Of a DNA stretch of 64,000 nucleotides, positions 45,294-54,083 are shown piece after piece (within the stretch, counting starts at the first letter, position 1; every line of letters starts with the position of its first letter). Location of the stretch: NCBI RefSeq assembly GCF_900114845.1, contig NZ_FOUK01000002.1, forward strand, positions 496,001-560,000, read 5' to 3'. The notes under the pieces were generated by a model. The model did not search any database. It had not been told where the DNA came from and saw only the letters and a program-made list of their open reading frames with translations. The DNA is from Pimelobacter simplex. Its GTDB lineage: Bacteria > Actinomycetota > Actinomycetes > Propionibacteriales > Nocardioidaceae. The position numbers and the translations under genes are program-made.

Positions 45294-46155
45294 CGAGCGC
45301 CGCCAGCAGCACCCGGACGGGCTCGCCGAGCGGGCCGGGACCGGCGGCGACGGTCGCGAAGATGCCCCGCCGGGGCGCGTCGCGGACCTCGACCGCGACC
45401 ACGTCGCGGCGCAGCGCCGGCACCAGCAGGCCGGGGACGAGCGCGACCGCGTGCCCGGCCGCGACCAGCGCGGTCTTGCCCGCCAGGTCGGCCGCGGCGA
45501 GGTCGATCCGCGGCGCGAACCCGGCCCGCGCGGCCGCGCTCCGCAGCAGCGCCGCCGAGCCGTCGTCGTCCTCGACCCAGGTCGCGTCGGCGAAGTCGGC
45601 CAGGCCCGCCCCGGCGGCGCCCGCGGCGGGGTGGTCGGCGGGGACCAGCACCCGCATGGCGTCCTCACCGAGCGGGTGCCGGACCAGGCGCGGGTCCGGC
45701 ACCAGCCCCGGCGGCGCATCGGTGACGACGGCGAGGTCGAGCTCGCCGGCCGCGACCAGCTCCTCCAGCGCGGCGGAGCCGCCGGTCGTGAGCGTCCAGC
45801 TGCCGGCGCCGGCCGGGAGCCTCCGCAGGGCCGCCGGGACCAGGCCCGCCGACGCGGACGGCGTCGCGCCGACGGCGAGCAGCGCCGCCGTCCCGGAGCC
45901 GGTCTCCCGCGCCGCGCGCAGCGCCCGGTCGGCCGCGGTCACCACGAGCCGGGCGTGCTGGGCGAACGTCTCCCCCGCGGCCGTCGGGACGACGCCGCGC
46001 GCCCGCCGCTCGACCAGCAGCACGCCGACCTCGCGCTCCAGCGCGGCGAGCTGGCGGGAGACCGCGGACTGCGTGTAGCCGAGCTCGGCGGCCGCCGCCG
46101 ACAGCGAGCCGAGCCGGCAGACCGCGAGGTAGGAGCGCCAGCTGGTCAGGGGCAT
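45283..46155 (-). CDS. LysR family transcriptional regulator
   Basis: This 290-residue LysR regulator has the N-terminal winged helix-turn-helix (SLSAAAAELGYTQSAVSRQLAALEREVG, about 17-44) and a two-lobe effector domain at about 90-285. It is divergent from the dehydrogenase/lumazine-binding fusion gene and probably controls it. A T-N11-A palindrome in the intergenic region overlaps its own -10 box TAGGGT, so it should be autorepressed. The transcript is predicted leaderless. Confidence 0.92.
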   Translation of the reverse strand: MPLTSWRSYLAVCRLGSLSAAAAELGYTQSAVSRQLAALEREVGVLLVERRARGVVPTAAGETFAQHARLVVTAADRALRAARETGSGTAALLAVGATPSASAGLVPAALRRLPAGAGSWTLTTGGSAALEELVAAGELDLAVVTDAPPGLVPDPRLVRHPLGEDAMRVLVPADHPAAGAAGAGLADFADATWVEDDDGSAALLRSAAARAGFAPRIDLAAADLAGKTALVAAGHAVALVPGLLVPALRRDVVAVEVRDAPRRGIFATVAAGPGPLGEPVRVLLAALVSG

Positions 46156-46161
46156 GCGCTC

Positions 46162-46181
46162 ACCCTATGCGGTCCACGCAT
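46162..46181. promoter_or_regulatory. LysR T-N11-A site overlapping the LysR gene -10 box
   Basis: ATGCG-GTCCA-CGCAT (46167-46181) is a perfect inverted repeat of the T-N11-A class. On the minus strand TAGGGT (46167-46162) lies six bases before the LysR ATG, so bound regulator would touch its own promoter. Confidence 0.6.
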
Positions 46182-46238
46182 GGCTGAGGTGCCAGATCTG
46201 CGCTGGTCGCAGGGCTCCCCGCGCGCCAGCATGGCGCC

Positions 46239-47306
46239 ATGCCTGTCCACGTCACCCTGCTCGGCCTCGGCCGGATGGGCCGCGCCCTCGCCACCCGGCT
46301 CACCGACCGCGGCCACACCGTCACCACCTGGAGCCGCTCCGGCGGCGGCACCGCCGCGACCCCCGCCGAGGCGGTCGCCGGCGCCGAGGTCGTCCTCCTC
46401 TGCCTGTACGACGGCCCCGCCTGCCGCGCCGTCCTCGACCAGGTGCGCCCGGCCCTCCCGGCCGGTGCCGCCGTCGTCAACCTCGCGACGGTCGGTCCCG
46501 ACGAGGCCGCCGAGCTCGCCGCACTGGTCCCCGGCACCGTCCACGTCCCCGTGCTCGGCTCCACCGGACCGGCCGCCGCCGGCACGCTCACCCTGCTCGT
46601 CGGCGGCACCCCGGGCCCGGCCGCCACCGCGGTCCTCGCCGACCTCGGCACCGCGCTCCCGTCCGGCACCCCGGCCCAGGCCGCCGCGGCCAAGCTCGTC
46701 GCCAACGGCGTCCTCGCCGACGCCCTGCTCGCCGTCCGCACCGCCCGGAGCCGCGCCGCCGCCCTCGGCCTCGCCCCCGCACTGACCCTCGACCTTCTCG
46801 AGCGGACCACCCTCGGCGGCCTGGTCCGCGCGAAGCGGGACCGCCTCGACGACGATCGCCTCGACGGCGCCGACTTCACCGCGACCGCGCTCGCCAAGGA
46901 CGTCGCCCTCCTCGCCGCTGCCCTCACCCCGGGCGCCGACGTGGCCGGCCTCATGACCGACCCCGCCGTGCTGGCCCCGCTGCACGACTACGCGGCCGGG
47001 CACGCGACCGGCGATCCGTCGTACCACCGGCGGGCGTTCCTGCCGACCGCCCGCGTCGAGGGCCTGCGCGACGGCGTCCTCACGTCGTGGACGCTCGACG
47101 AGTACTGCGCGCTCTTCACCGGCTCCCCGGCCCCCGACGAGGCGACGCGCCGCCGCCGGATCGACCACGTCAGCGTCACCGGCACCACCGGCACGGCGAC
47201 GATGACCCTCCACCACGGGCCCGACGTGTTCACCGACGCGTTCGTGCTGCTGCAGGTCGACGGCGCCTGGCGGATCGCGAGCAAGACCTACCACCGGGCG
47301 GTGTGA
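46239..47306 (+). CDS. 6PGDH/beta-hydroxyacid-dehydrogenase-like protein fused to a lumazine-binding (NTF2-like) domain
   Basis: This is a 355-residue fusion. Residues 1-250 are a beta-hydroxyacid-dehydrogenase/imine-reductase-like enzyme: GLGRMG (9-14), VVLLCLYDG, a substrate loop VPVLGSTGPAAAGTLTLLVGG and the helix with Lys152 and Asn156 (AKLVANG). From about 246 to 355 a putative lumazine-binding domain follows (YAAGHATGDPSYHRRAFLPT, then FTDAFVLLQVDGAWRIASKTY). These are usually separate proteins. It is divergent from a LysR gene. The substrate is unknown. Confidence 0.82.
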   Translation: MPVHVTLLGLGRMGRALATRLTDRGHTVTTWSRSGGGTAATPAEAVAGAEVVLLCLYDGPACRAVLDQVRPALPAGAAVVNLATVGPDEAAELAALVPGTVHVPVLGSTGPAAAGTLTLLVGGTPGPAATAVLADLGTALPSGTPAQAAAAKLVANGVLADALLAVRTARSRAAALGLAPALTLDLLERTTLGGLVRAKRDRLDDDRLDGADFTATALAKDVALLAAALTPGADVAGLMTDPAVLAPLHDYAAGHATGDPSYHRRAFLPTARVEGLRDGVLTSWTLDEYCALFTGSPAPDEATRRRRIDHVSVTGTTGTATMTLHHGPDVFTDAFVLLQVDGAWRIASKTYHRAV

Positions 47307-47313
47307 CGAAGTC

Positions 47314-47327
47314 TGCAACTAGTTGCA
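47314..47327. promoter_or_regulatory. Perfect palindrome upstream of the PadR gene, probable PadR operator
   Basis: TGCAACTAGTTGCA is a perfect 14-bp palindrome, 31 bases before the PadR start. The neighbouring regulator is the likely ligand. It also fits the loose pattern TNNAACNNGTTNNA, but its arms differ from the two TAGAAC sites. Confidence 0.65.
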
Positions 47328-47357
47328 TAGGGCCTGGATCCGGGGCATGCTGCTGCC

Positions 47358-47900
47358 ATGGCCCTCGAGCACGCGATCCTCGTCTCGCTCAGCGAGCGGG
47401 CGGCGTCCGGCGCCGAGCTGACCCGCCGCTTCGACGCGTCGATCGGCTACTTCTGGACGGCGACGCACCAGCAGATCTACCGCGTGCTCGGGCGGATGGA
47501 GACCGACGGCTGGATCACCGCCGAGTCGGTGCCGCAGCCCGACCGCCCCACCACCAAGGTCTACGCGGTGACGGCGGCCGGCCATGCCGAGCTGCGCCGC
47601 TGGATCGCCGAGCCCACCGCGCCCGACCCGGTCCGCAGCACCCTCGGGGTCAAGATGCGCGGCGCCTCGTACGGCGACCGCGCGGCCCTCCTCGACGACC
47701 TGCGCCACCAGCTCGACGAGCACACGAAGCGGCACTCGCTCTACGAGTTCCTCGCCGCACGCGACTTCCCCGACCCGGCCGCGCTCGACGACGCCGGCCG
47801 CGACATCTACCTCGTGCTGCGCGGCGGACTCCTCATGGAGGAGTTCTGGATCCGCTGGCTGACCGAGTACCTCGACGCCCACACCAAGGAGATCCCGTGA
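47358..47900 (+). CDS. PadR family transcriptional regulator
   Basis: This is a 180-residue regulator. It has the N-terminal PadR winged helix (LEHAILVSLSERAASGAELT, then FWTATHQQIYRVLGRMETDGW, with the YxxLxxLE-type wing) and a C-terminal helical dimerisation segment of the Vir_act_alpha_C type. It lies immediately upstream of a flavoenzyme gene and overlaps it by GTGA, so it probably represses the three-gene operon in response to a substrate of that enzyme. Confidence 0.9.
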   Translation: MALEHAILVSLSERAASGAELTRRFDASIGYFWTATHQQIYRVLGRMETDGWITAESVPQPDRPTTKVYAVTAAGHAELRRWIAEPTAPDPVRSTLGVKMRGASYGDRAALLDDLRHQLDEHTKRHSLYEFLAARDFPDPAALDDAGRDIYLVLRGGLLMEEFWIRWLTEYLDAHTKEIP

Positions 47901-49906
47901 CCACCACGCCCTATCCCCTCCTCACCGGCCCGGCGACCGTCGGGGGCCTGGCGCTGCAGTCGCGCGCCGTCATGGGCTCGATGCACACCGGGCTCGAGGA
48001 CCGGCCCTGGCACGTCGACGAGCTGGCGGCGTACTTCGCCGAGCGCGCGGCGGGCGGCGTCGGCCTGATCGTGACCGGCGGCTACTCCCCCAACGTGCGC
48101 GGCTGGCTGCTGCCGTTCGGCTCGCAGATGACGACGCGCCTCAACGCGCACCGCCACCAGCGGGTCACCGAGGCGGTGCACGACAACGGCGGCCGGATCG
48201 CGCTCCAGATCCTCCACGCGGGTCGTTACGGCTACACGCCGTTCAGCGTCTCGGCGAGCGCGACGAAGTCGCCGATCACGCCGTTCAAGGCCTCCGCGCT
48301 GTCGACCAAGGCGGTCGACAGGACGATCGACGACTTCGTCGCCAGCGCCAAGCTCGCCCGCAAGGCCGGGTACGACGGCGTCGAGATCATGGGCTCCGAG
48401 GGCTACCTCATCAACCAGTTCCTCGCCGCGCGCACCAACCGCCGCACCGACAAGTGGGGCGGGTCGGCCGAGAACCGGATGCGCTTCCCGGTCGAGGTCG
48501 TGCGCCGGATCCGCCAGGAGCTGCCGGACTTCTTCGTGATGTACCGGATGTCGCTGCTCGACCTGGTCCCCGACGGCCAGACCTGGGCCGAGACCGTCGA
48601 CCTCGCCCACAAGATCGAGGAGGCGGGCGCGAGCGTCGTCAACACCGGCATCGGCTGGCACGAGGCACGCGTCCCCACCATCGTCACCAGCGTCCCGCGC
48701 GGCGCCTGGGTCGACAGCACGCTGCGGATCAAGCAGGAGCTGACCATCCCGGTCTGCGCGAGCAACCGGATCAACACCCCCGACGTCGCCGAGGACGTGC
48801 TCGCCCAGGGCATCGACCTGGTCTCGATGGCGCGGCCGTTCCTGGCCGACGCCGACCTCGTCGCCAAGGCCCGTGCGGGTCGCGCCGACGAGATCAACAC
48901 CTGCATCGGCTGCAACCAGGCGTGCCTCGACCACACCTTCCAGGCCAAGCGGGCCTCCTGCCTGGTCAACCCGCGCGCCTGCCACGAGACCACGCTCGTG
49001 CTCCGCCCGACCCGGCGCGCCAAGCGGGTCGCGGTCGTCGGCGGCGGCCCGGCCGGCCTGGCCACCGCGGTCAGCGCGGCCGAGCGCGGCCACGACGTCA
49101 CGCTCTTCGAGGCCTCCGACGAGCTGGGGGGCCAGTTCCGGCTGGCCATGCAGATCCCCGGCAAGGAGGAGTTCGCCGAGACGCTGCGCTACTACCGCCG
49201 GCGCATGGAGGTCCTCGGCGTCAACGTCAAGACCGGCACCTACGCCACCGCCGACCTCCTCAGCGGGTACGACGACGTGGTCGTCGCGACCGGCGTCGAG
49301 CCGCGCACCCCGCAGATCCCCGGCATCGACCACGCCAAGGTCGTCTCCTACCCCGACGCGATCACCGGCAAGGTCGACGTCGGCGCGAAGGTCGCCGTGC
49401 TGGGCGCGGGCGGCATCGGCTTCGACGTCACCGAGCTGCTGGCCCACACCCCCGAGACGGTCGAGGAGTGGAAGGCGCACTGGGGCGTGGCCGACCCCGC
49501 CGTCGTCCGCGGGGGCGTGACGGACAAGACGCCCCGCACGCCGGCGCGCGAGGTCTGGCTGCTGCAGCGCAAGGAGTCCGCCCAGGGCAAGGGCCTGGGC
49601 AAGACGTCCGGCTGGGTGCACCGCGCCGCGGTCAAGGACCTCGGCGTCCACCAGGTCAGCGGCGTCACCTACGACCGGATCGACGACGCCGGCCTGCACG
49701 TCACCGTCGCCGGCACCCCGCAGGTGCTCGATGTCGACCACGTCGTGGTCTGCGCCGGCCAGGAATCGGTCCGCGGCCTGTACGACGAGCTCACCGGCTC
49801 CGGCTTCCCCGGCACGGTCCACCTGATCGGCGGCGCCGACCTGGCCGCCGAGCTCGACGCGAAGCGCGCCATCAAGCAGGGTACCGAGCTGGCGGCCGCG
49901 CTGTGA
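47897..49906 (+). CDS. 2,4-dienoyl-CoA-reductase-like FMN/FAD/Fe-S oxidoreductase
   Basis: This is a 669-residue OYE-family fusion. An FMN TIM barrel occupies about 1-330 (ILHAGRYGY, EIMGSEGYLINQFL). The Fe-S motif C336-x2-C339-x3-C343-x11-C355 follows, then an FAD domain with VVGGGPAGLA at about 380 and an NAD(P)-binding insert with VLGAGGIGFD. The layout matches 2,4-dienoyl-CoA reductase FadH and relatives, which move electrons from NADPH through FAD and 4Fe-4S to FMN to reduce an enoyl substrate. The GTG is preceded by AAGGAG and overlaps PadR. Other family enzymes act on trimethylamine or steroids, so the substrate is open. Confidence 0.92.
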   Translation: MTTTPYPLLTGPATVGGLALQSRAVMGSMHTGLEDRPWHVDELAAYFAERAAGGVGLIVTGGYSPNVRGWLLPFGSQMTTRLNAHRHQRVTEAVHDNGGRIALQILHAGRYGYTPFSVSASATKSPITPFKASALSTKAVDRTIDDFVASAKLARKAGYDGVEIMGSEGYLINQFLAARTNRRTDKWGGSAENRMRFPVEVVRRIRQELPDFFVMYRMSLLDLVPDGQTWAETVDLAHKIEEAGASVVNTGIGWHEARVPTIVTSVPRGAWVDSTLRIKQELTIPVCASNRINTPDVAEDVLAQGIDLVSMARPFLADADLVAKARAGRADEINTCIGCNQACLDHTFQAKRASCLVNPRACHETTLVLRPTRRAKRVAVVGGGPAGLATAVSAAERGHDVTLFEASDELGGQFRLAMQIPGKEEFAETLRYYRRRMEVLGVNVKTGTYATADLLSGYDDVVVATGVEPRTPQIPGIDHAKVVSYPDAITGKVDVGAKVAVLGAGGIGFDVTELLAHTPETVEEWKAHWGVADPAVVRGGVTDKTPRTPAREVWLLQRKESAQGKGLGKTSGWVHRAAVKDLGVHQVSGVTYDRIDDAGLHVTVAGTPQVLDVDHVVVCAGQESVRGLYDELTGSGFPGTVHLIGGADLAAELDAKRAIKQGTELAAAL

Positions 49907-50289
49907 GCGCCTTCCGTGCGGCCGTCGAGGCCCGCGACGTCGCCGCCATGCGCGCCTGCCTGGCCGACGACGTCGTCTTCCGCAGCCCGGTCGCCCACAA
50001 GCCCTATGCGGGCAAGGCGATCACCGGCGCGATCCTCGCCCACGTGATCGAGGTCTTCGAGAACTTCCGCTACGTCCGCGAGCTCGGCGACGACACCGGC
50101 CACGCCCTCGTCTTCGAGGCCGAGGTCGGCGGGCTCGAGCTCACCGGCTGCGACTTCCTGGTCCTCGACGACGAGGGGCTGATCACCGACTTCATGGTGA
50201 TGGTCCGCCCCCTCAAGGCAGCGCAGGCGCTCGCCGAGGCCATGGGCGCCCGGTTCGAGTCGATCGTCGCGCTGGCCTCGGAGGGCTAG
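49903..50289 (+). CDS. Nuclear transport factor 2-like (SnoaL) small protein
   Basis: This 128-residue cone-fold protein begins with the typical NTF2 helix (FRAAVEARDVAAMRACLADDVVFRSPVAHKPY is its opening block, split over residues 3-34). It continues with VIEVFENFRY and ends in VLDDEGLITDFMVMVRPLKA. Such proteins are isomerases, hydrolases or binding partners for hydrophobic substrates. Its GTG overlaps the stop of the dienoyl-CoA-reductase-like gene by GTGA, so it may handle the same substrate. Confidence 0.82.
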   Translation: MSAFRAAVEARDVAAMRACLADDVVFRSPVAHKPYAGKAITGAILAHVIEVFENFRYVRELGDDTGHALVFEAEVGGLELTGCDFLVLDDEGLITDFMVMVRPLKAAQALAEAMGARFESIVALASEG

Positions 50290-50305
50290 ACCACACCAGG
50301 ACCCG

Positions 50306-50785
50306 CTACAGCGCGGGGTTGTCGGCGTCCCCGGGGCTCACCTCGCCGCGCCAGCCACCGGTCTCGGTGCCGCGCGCCTCGATGAAGCTCTTGAACCGCT
50401 CGAGGTCCCCCTCGGTACGGCGGTCGACGATGTGGAGCGCGTCGCCGACCTTCTCCACCATGCCCTCGGGCTCGAACTCCATCCGCAGCGTCACCCGGGT
50501 GGCGGTGCCGGTGGCGTCGGCCGCGAACGAGACGGTGCCGTCGTTGCGGGCGCCGTCGAGCGAGCGCCACGTGATGCGCTCGTCAGGCGTCTGGTCGACG
50601 ATCTCGGCGTCCCACTCGCGGTGCACGCCGGCGATGTCGGCCGTCCAGTGCAGGTGGGTGTCGTCGAGCTGGCGGACCTCCTCGACCCCCTCCATGAAGC
50701 GGGGAAAGGTCTCGAACTGCGTCCACTGGTCGTACGCCGTGTGGAGCGGGACGTCGACGGTCACGGACTTCTCGATCGTGCTCAC
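50306..50785 (-). CDS. SRPBCC family protein (cyclase/dehydrase-like)
   Basis: This 159-residue START-like fold protein begins with VSTIEKSVTVDVPLHTAYDQ and then QFETFPRFMEGVEEV, the polyketide cyclase/dehydrase (COG5637-type) pattern. ITWRSLDG, VSFAADATGTATRVTL and a C-terminal long helix are also present. These proteins bind hydrophobic ligands in a cavity; many are stress-linked, and the activity here is unknown. The GTG at 50785 is preceded by GAGAGGAG. Confidence 0.85.
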   Translation of the reverse strand: MSTIEKSVTVDVPLHTAYDQWTQFETFPRFMEGVEEVRQLDDTHLHWTADIAGVHREWDAEIVDQTPDERITWRSLDGARNDGTVSFAADATGTATRVTLRMEFEPEGMVEKVGDALHIVDRRTEGDLERFKSFIEARGTETGGWRGEVSPGDADNPAL

Positions 50786-50937
50786 GGAGCTGTCTCCTCT
50801 CGTCGGGTTCTCATCGGGTCCACCCCGCGGTACCCGCCCACGCGGGCTGAAACCGGCCGATCCGATCAGGCTGCATCGACCTTCGGAGCACGGGCGACCG
50901 CGCCGCGGAACTCCGCGCCGTTGTCCCCGCGGACCCG

Positions 50938-50943
50938 TAGGGT
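50938..50943 (+). promoter_or_regulatory. -10 box of the OpuC-type ABC operon
   Basis: TAGGGT lies 29 bases before the ATG at 50973. Unlike most promoters in this window it is followed by a normal leader with an AGGAGG ribosome-binding site. Confidence 0.45.
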
Positions 50944-50972
50944 GACCGGGACCCCCAGTCCAGGAGGAGCAG

Positions 50973-51785
50973 ATGGGCATCGAGTTCAGGGACGTCGGCA
51001 AGACCTATCCCGACGGCACGGTGGCGGTGACGGGCTTCTCCTGCTCGATCCCCTCGCACCGCACGCTCGCCCTCGTGGGGACGTCCGGCTCGGGCAAGAC
51101 CACGTTGATGCGGATGGTCAACCGGATGGTCGAGCCGACCACCGGCACCGTGCTCATCGACGACCGCGACGTGCACGAGCTCGAGAAGGTCGCGCTGCGC
51201 CGCTCGATCGGCTACGTCCCCCAGGCGGGAGGCCTGCTCCCCCACCGCCGCGTCGTCGACAACGTCGCGACCGTCCCGGTGCTCACCGGCACGACGCGGC
51301 GCGCCGCGCGCACCGCCGCGCTCCAGCTGCTCGAGCTCGTCGGGCTCGACCCCGCGCTCGGCAAGCGCTACCCCGCCCAGCTCTCCGGCGGCCAGCAGCA
51401 GCGCGTGGCCGTCGCCCGGGCGCTCGCGGCCGACCCCAACGTGCTCCTCATGGACGAGCCCTTCGGCGCGGTCGACCCCATCGTGCGCCGCGACCTGCAG
51501 GACCAGCTGGTCCAGCTCCAGGCCGAGCTCGGCAAGACCATCGTGCTCGTCACCCACGACATCGACGAGGCGTTCAAGCTCGGCGACCAGGTCGTCATCC
51601 TCCGCACGGGCGGGATCGTCGCTCAGACCGGCACGCCCCAGGAGATCCTCGCCGCCCCGGCCGACGACTTCGTGCGCGACTTCGTCGGCATCGGCCGCGC
51701 GGAGCGCAGCCTCCAGACGGTCGACGTCGACGGGCGCAATATCGTCGTCGACGGCTCCGGACGGCCGGTCGGCGTCCTGACATGA
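50973..51785 (+). CDS. OpuCA-like ABC importer ATPase (quaternary amine type)
   Basis: This is a 270-residue ABC ATPase. Walker [10 protein letters not shown] is at 36-44, a Q-loop YVPQAGG, the signature LSGGQQQR at 137-144, Walker B NVLLMDEP at 156-163, and the H-loop VTHD. The short C-terminus lacks the paired CBS domains seen in OpuCA, so regulation by CBS is absent. It powers uptake of glycine betaine, choline, carnitine or a similar solute. Two permeases and a binding protein follow directly. AGGAGG precedes the ATG. Confidence 0.9.
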   Translation: MGIEFRDVGKTYPDGTVAVTGFSCSIPSHRTLALVGTSGSGKTTLMRMVNRMVEPTTGTVLIDDRDVHELEKVALRRSIGYVPQAGGLLPHRRVVDNVATVPVLTGTTRRAARTAALQLLELVGLDPALGKRYPAQLSGGQQQRVAVARALAADPNVLLMDEPFGAVDPIVRRDLQDQLVQLQAELGKTIVLVTHDIDEAFKLGDQVVILRTGGIVAQTGTPQEILAAPADDFVRDFVGIGRAERSLQTVDVDGRNIVVDGSGRPVGVLT

Positions 51786-51792
51786 GCGTGCG

Positions 51793-52485
51793 ATGACCTG
51801 GCTCGACACCAACCGCGCCTACGTGCTGGACATGCTGGTCCAGCACGTGCGGCTCGCCGTGCCCGCCATCGCGATCAGCGTGCTGGTCGCGATCGTGCTG
51901 GGCCGGATCGCGTGGCGCTGGCCGCGGGCCGGCACGGTGGTGCTCGGCATCGCCAGCCTCCTCTACTCCGTGCCCGCGCTCCCCCTGCTCATCGTGATCC
52001 CCGTCCTGCTCGGCATCCCGCTCCGCTCGGGGCTCACGCTTGTGGTCGCGCTCGCCGTCTACGGCACCGCGCTGCTCGCCGGGACGGCGGCCGACGCCTT
52101 CCGCTCCGTCGACCCGCGGGTGCGCGAGGCGGCCGAGGCGATGGGCTACTCCCGCACCGGGCTGTTCTGGAAGGTCGACCTGCCGCTCGCCGTGCCCGTG
52201 CTGCTGTCGGGCATCCGGGTGATCACGGTGAGCACCGTCAGCCTCGTCACGATCGGCGCCCTGGTGGGCATCCCGAGCCTCGGCAACCTGCTCACCGACG
52301 GCTTCCAGCGCGACATCCGCGCCGAGATCGTCGTCGGCGTGCTCGGCACGATGCTGCTCGCGATCGCGCTCGACGTCCTGCTCGTCGTCGCCGGTGCGCT
52401 GCTGACGCCGTGGCGCGAGCGGCGCCCCCGCCGCGCCCGGGCCACCACGGCGAGCGCCGTCCCGGCCGTCGAGGGGGCCGCATGA
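51793..52485 (+). CDS. OpuCB-like ABC permease
   Basis: This 230-residue permease has about five helices and the EAA loop EAAEAMGYSRTGLFWKVDLP at about 110-130. LLYSVPALPLLIVIPVLLGI and VTIGALVGIPSLGNLLTDGF are characteristic of OpuCB/OpuCD-type quaternary amine permeases. It starts seven bases after the ATPase gene and overlaps the second permease by ATGA. Confidence 0.9.
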   Translation: MTWLDTNRAYVLDMLVQHVRLAVPAIAISVLVAIVLGRIAWRWPRAGTVVLGIASLLYSVPALPLLIVIPVLLGIPLRSGLTLVVALAVYGTALLAGTAADAFRSVDPRVREAAEAMGYSRTGLFWKVDLPLAVPVLLSGIRVITVSTVSLVTIGALVGIPSLGNLLTDGFQRDIRAEIVVGVLGTMLLAIALDVLLVVAGALLTPWRERRPRRARATTASAVPAVEGAA

Positions 52486-53150
52486 ACCTCTTCGGCGAGG
52501 CGCTGCGCTGGATCGGCGACGGCAGCCACTGGGGCGGCCCGGGTGGCATCGACACCCGGATCGTCCAGCACCTGTGGGTCACCTTCGCCGCCGTCGGCAT
52601 CGCCGCGGTGCTCGCGATCCCGCTCGGCGTCCTGATCGGTCACACCGGCCGCGGCCGGCTCGTCGTGGTCGCGCTCGCCGGCGCGGTCCGCGCGGTGCCG
52701 ACCCTCGGCCTGCTCACGCTGCTCGGCCTGGCGATCGGCATCGGCGTCGAGGCGCCGCTGCTCGCCCTCGTCGCGCTCGCCTTCCCCTCCCTGCTCGCCG
52801 GCGCCTACGCCGGCATCGAGGCCGCCGACCCCGGCGCCGTCGACGCCGCCCGTGCCGTCGGCATGAGCGAGTGGCAGGTGGTCACCCGGGTCGAGGTCCC
52901 GCTCGGCGCCTCGGTGCTCATCGGCGGCATCCGCGCCGCGACCCTCCAGGTCGTCGCGACGGCCACGCTGGCGGCGTACATCTCCGACACCGGGCTCGGC
53001 CGCTATCTCTTCTCCGGGCTCAAGTCCCGCGACTACGCCCAGATGCTCGCAGGCGCGCTCCTCGTGGCCGCGCTCGCGCTCCTGCTCGACCTCCTCATGG
53101 CGGCTCTCCAGCGCGCCAGCTCCCCCACCCAAGGAAAGGTTCCGTCATGA
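52482..53150 (+). CDS. OpuCD-like ABC permease
   Basis: This 222-residue second permease pairs with the upstream one. The loop DAARAVGMSEWQVVTRVEVP carries the ATPase contact. RAVPTLGLLTLLGLAIGIG and YISDTGLGRYLFSGLKSRDY are the family hallmarks. It overlaps the permease before it and the binding protein after it by ATGA, so all four subunits are made from one message. Confidence 0.9.
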   Translation: MNLFGEALRWIGDGSHWGGPGGIDTRIVQHLWVTFAAVGIAAVLAIPLGVLIGHTGRGRLVVVALAGAVRAVPTLGLLTLLGLAIGIGVEAPLLALVALAFPSLLAGAYAGIEAADPGAVDAARAVGMSEWQVVTRVEVPLGASVLIGGIRAATLQVVATATLAAYISDTGLGRYLFSGLKSRDYAQMLAGALLVAALALLLDLLMAALQRASSPTQGKVPS

Positions 53151-54055
53151 CCCGCACCCGGATCGGCCTGGTGCTGATCTCGCTCGTCTCCCTCGCCCTC
53201 ACCGCCTGCGGCGGCGGGGACTCCGACCCCCTCAGCTCCGGGGACAAGGACGGCAAGGCGATCGTGATCGGCTCCCAGGAGTACTACTCCAACGAGATCG
53301 TCGCCGAGGCCTACGCCCAGGCGCTCGAGGCCGCCGACATCGAGGTCGAGCGGTCGTTCAAGATCGGCCAGCGCGAGGCCTACCTCCCCGAGATCGAGTC
53401 GGGCAAGATCGACCTCTTCCCGGAGTACACCGGCCCGCTGCTGCAGGTCTGGGAGCCCGACACCAAGGCGCGCCTCTCCGACGACGTCTACGCCGAGCTC
53501 GTCACCGCGGCGAAGGCCAAGGGCCTCAACGTCCTCGACCAGTCCCCCGCGGCCGACCAGGACTCCTACGTCGTCACCCGTGCGTTCGCCGAGAAGTACG
53601 GCCTGAGCACGATCGACGACCTCAAGAAGGTCACCGAGCCGATGACCTTCGGCGCCAACTCCGAGGCCGAGAAGCGGCCCAACGGTCCGAAGGGCCTCAA
53701 GGACACCTACGGCGTCAGCGTGAAGTTCACGCCCATCGAGGACGGCGGCGGCCCGCTCACCGTCAAGGCCCTCAAGGACAACGACATCCAGCTCGCGATC
53801 ATCTACACCGGCGACCCGTCGATCAAGAAGAACGACCTGGTCACCCTCGAGGACACCAAGGGCCTCTTCCTGGCCTCCAACATCGTCCCGATCGCCAGCG
53901 ACAACGTCGACGACAAGGCCGCGGGCATCATCAACAAGGTCAGCGCCGCGATGTCGACCGACGACCTGGTCGACCTCAACGCGCGCAGCATCGACGAGCA
54001 GCTCCCCGCGGCCACCATCGCGAAGGACTGGCTCGACAAGGAGGGCCTGCTGTGA
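53147..54055 (+). CDS. OpuCC-like substrate-binding lipoprotein
   Basis: This 302-residue lipoprotein has a type II signal peptide with lipobox LTAC (Cys21) and a glycine-rich tether. The mature part is OpuAC-like: IVIGSQEYYSNEIVAEAYAQ, then IESGKIDLFPEYTG (the Tyr-Thr-Gly stretch of the ligand pocket) and LAIIYTGDPSIKKNDLV. It delivers a quaternary amine or a related small zwitterion; choline, glycine betaine and ergothioneine importers share this fold, so the ligand is not decided. AAGGAAAGG precedes the ATG. Confidence 0.9.
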   Translation: MTRTRIGLVLISLVSLALTACGGGDSDPLSSGDKDGKAIVIGSQEYYSNEIVAEAYAQALEAADIEVERSFKIGQREAYLPEIESGKIDLFPEYTGPLLQVWEPDTKARLSDDVYAELVTAAKAKGLNVLDQSPAADQDSYVVTRAFAEKYGLSTIDDLKKVTEPMTFGANSEAEKRPNGPKGLKDTYGVSVKFTPIEDGGGPLTVKALKDNDIQLAIIYTGDPSIKKNDLVTLEDTKGLFLASNIVPIASDNVDDKAAGIINKVSAAMSTDDLVDLNARSIDEQLPAATIAKDWLDKEGLL

Positions 54056-54083
54056 CGCCTGGGCAGAGCCGGCCGAGCCGGCC

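Noticed and set aside
47314..47327. The TGCAACTAGTTGCA palindrome as a third KstR site.
   Set aside because: It fits the loose consensus but differs in both arms from the two TAGAAC sites and lies next to a PadR gene, which is the simpler explanation.
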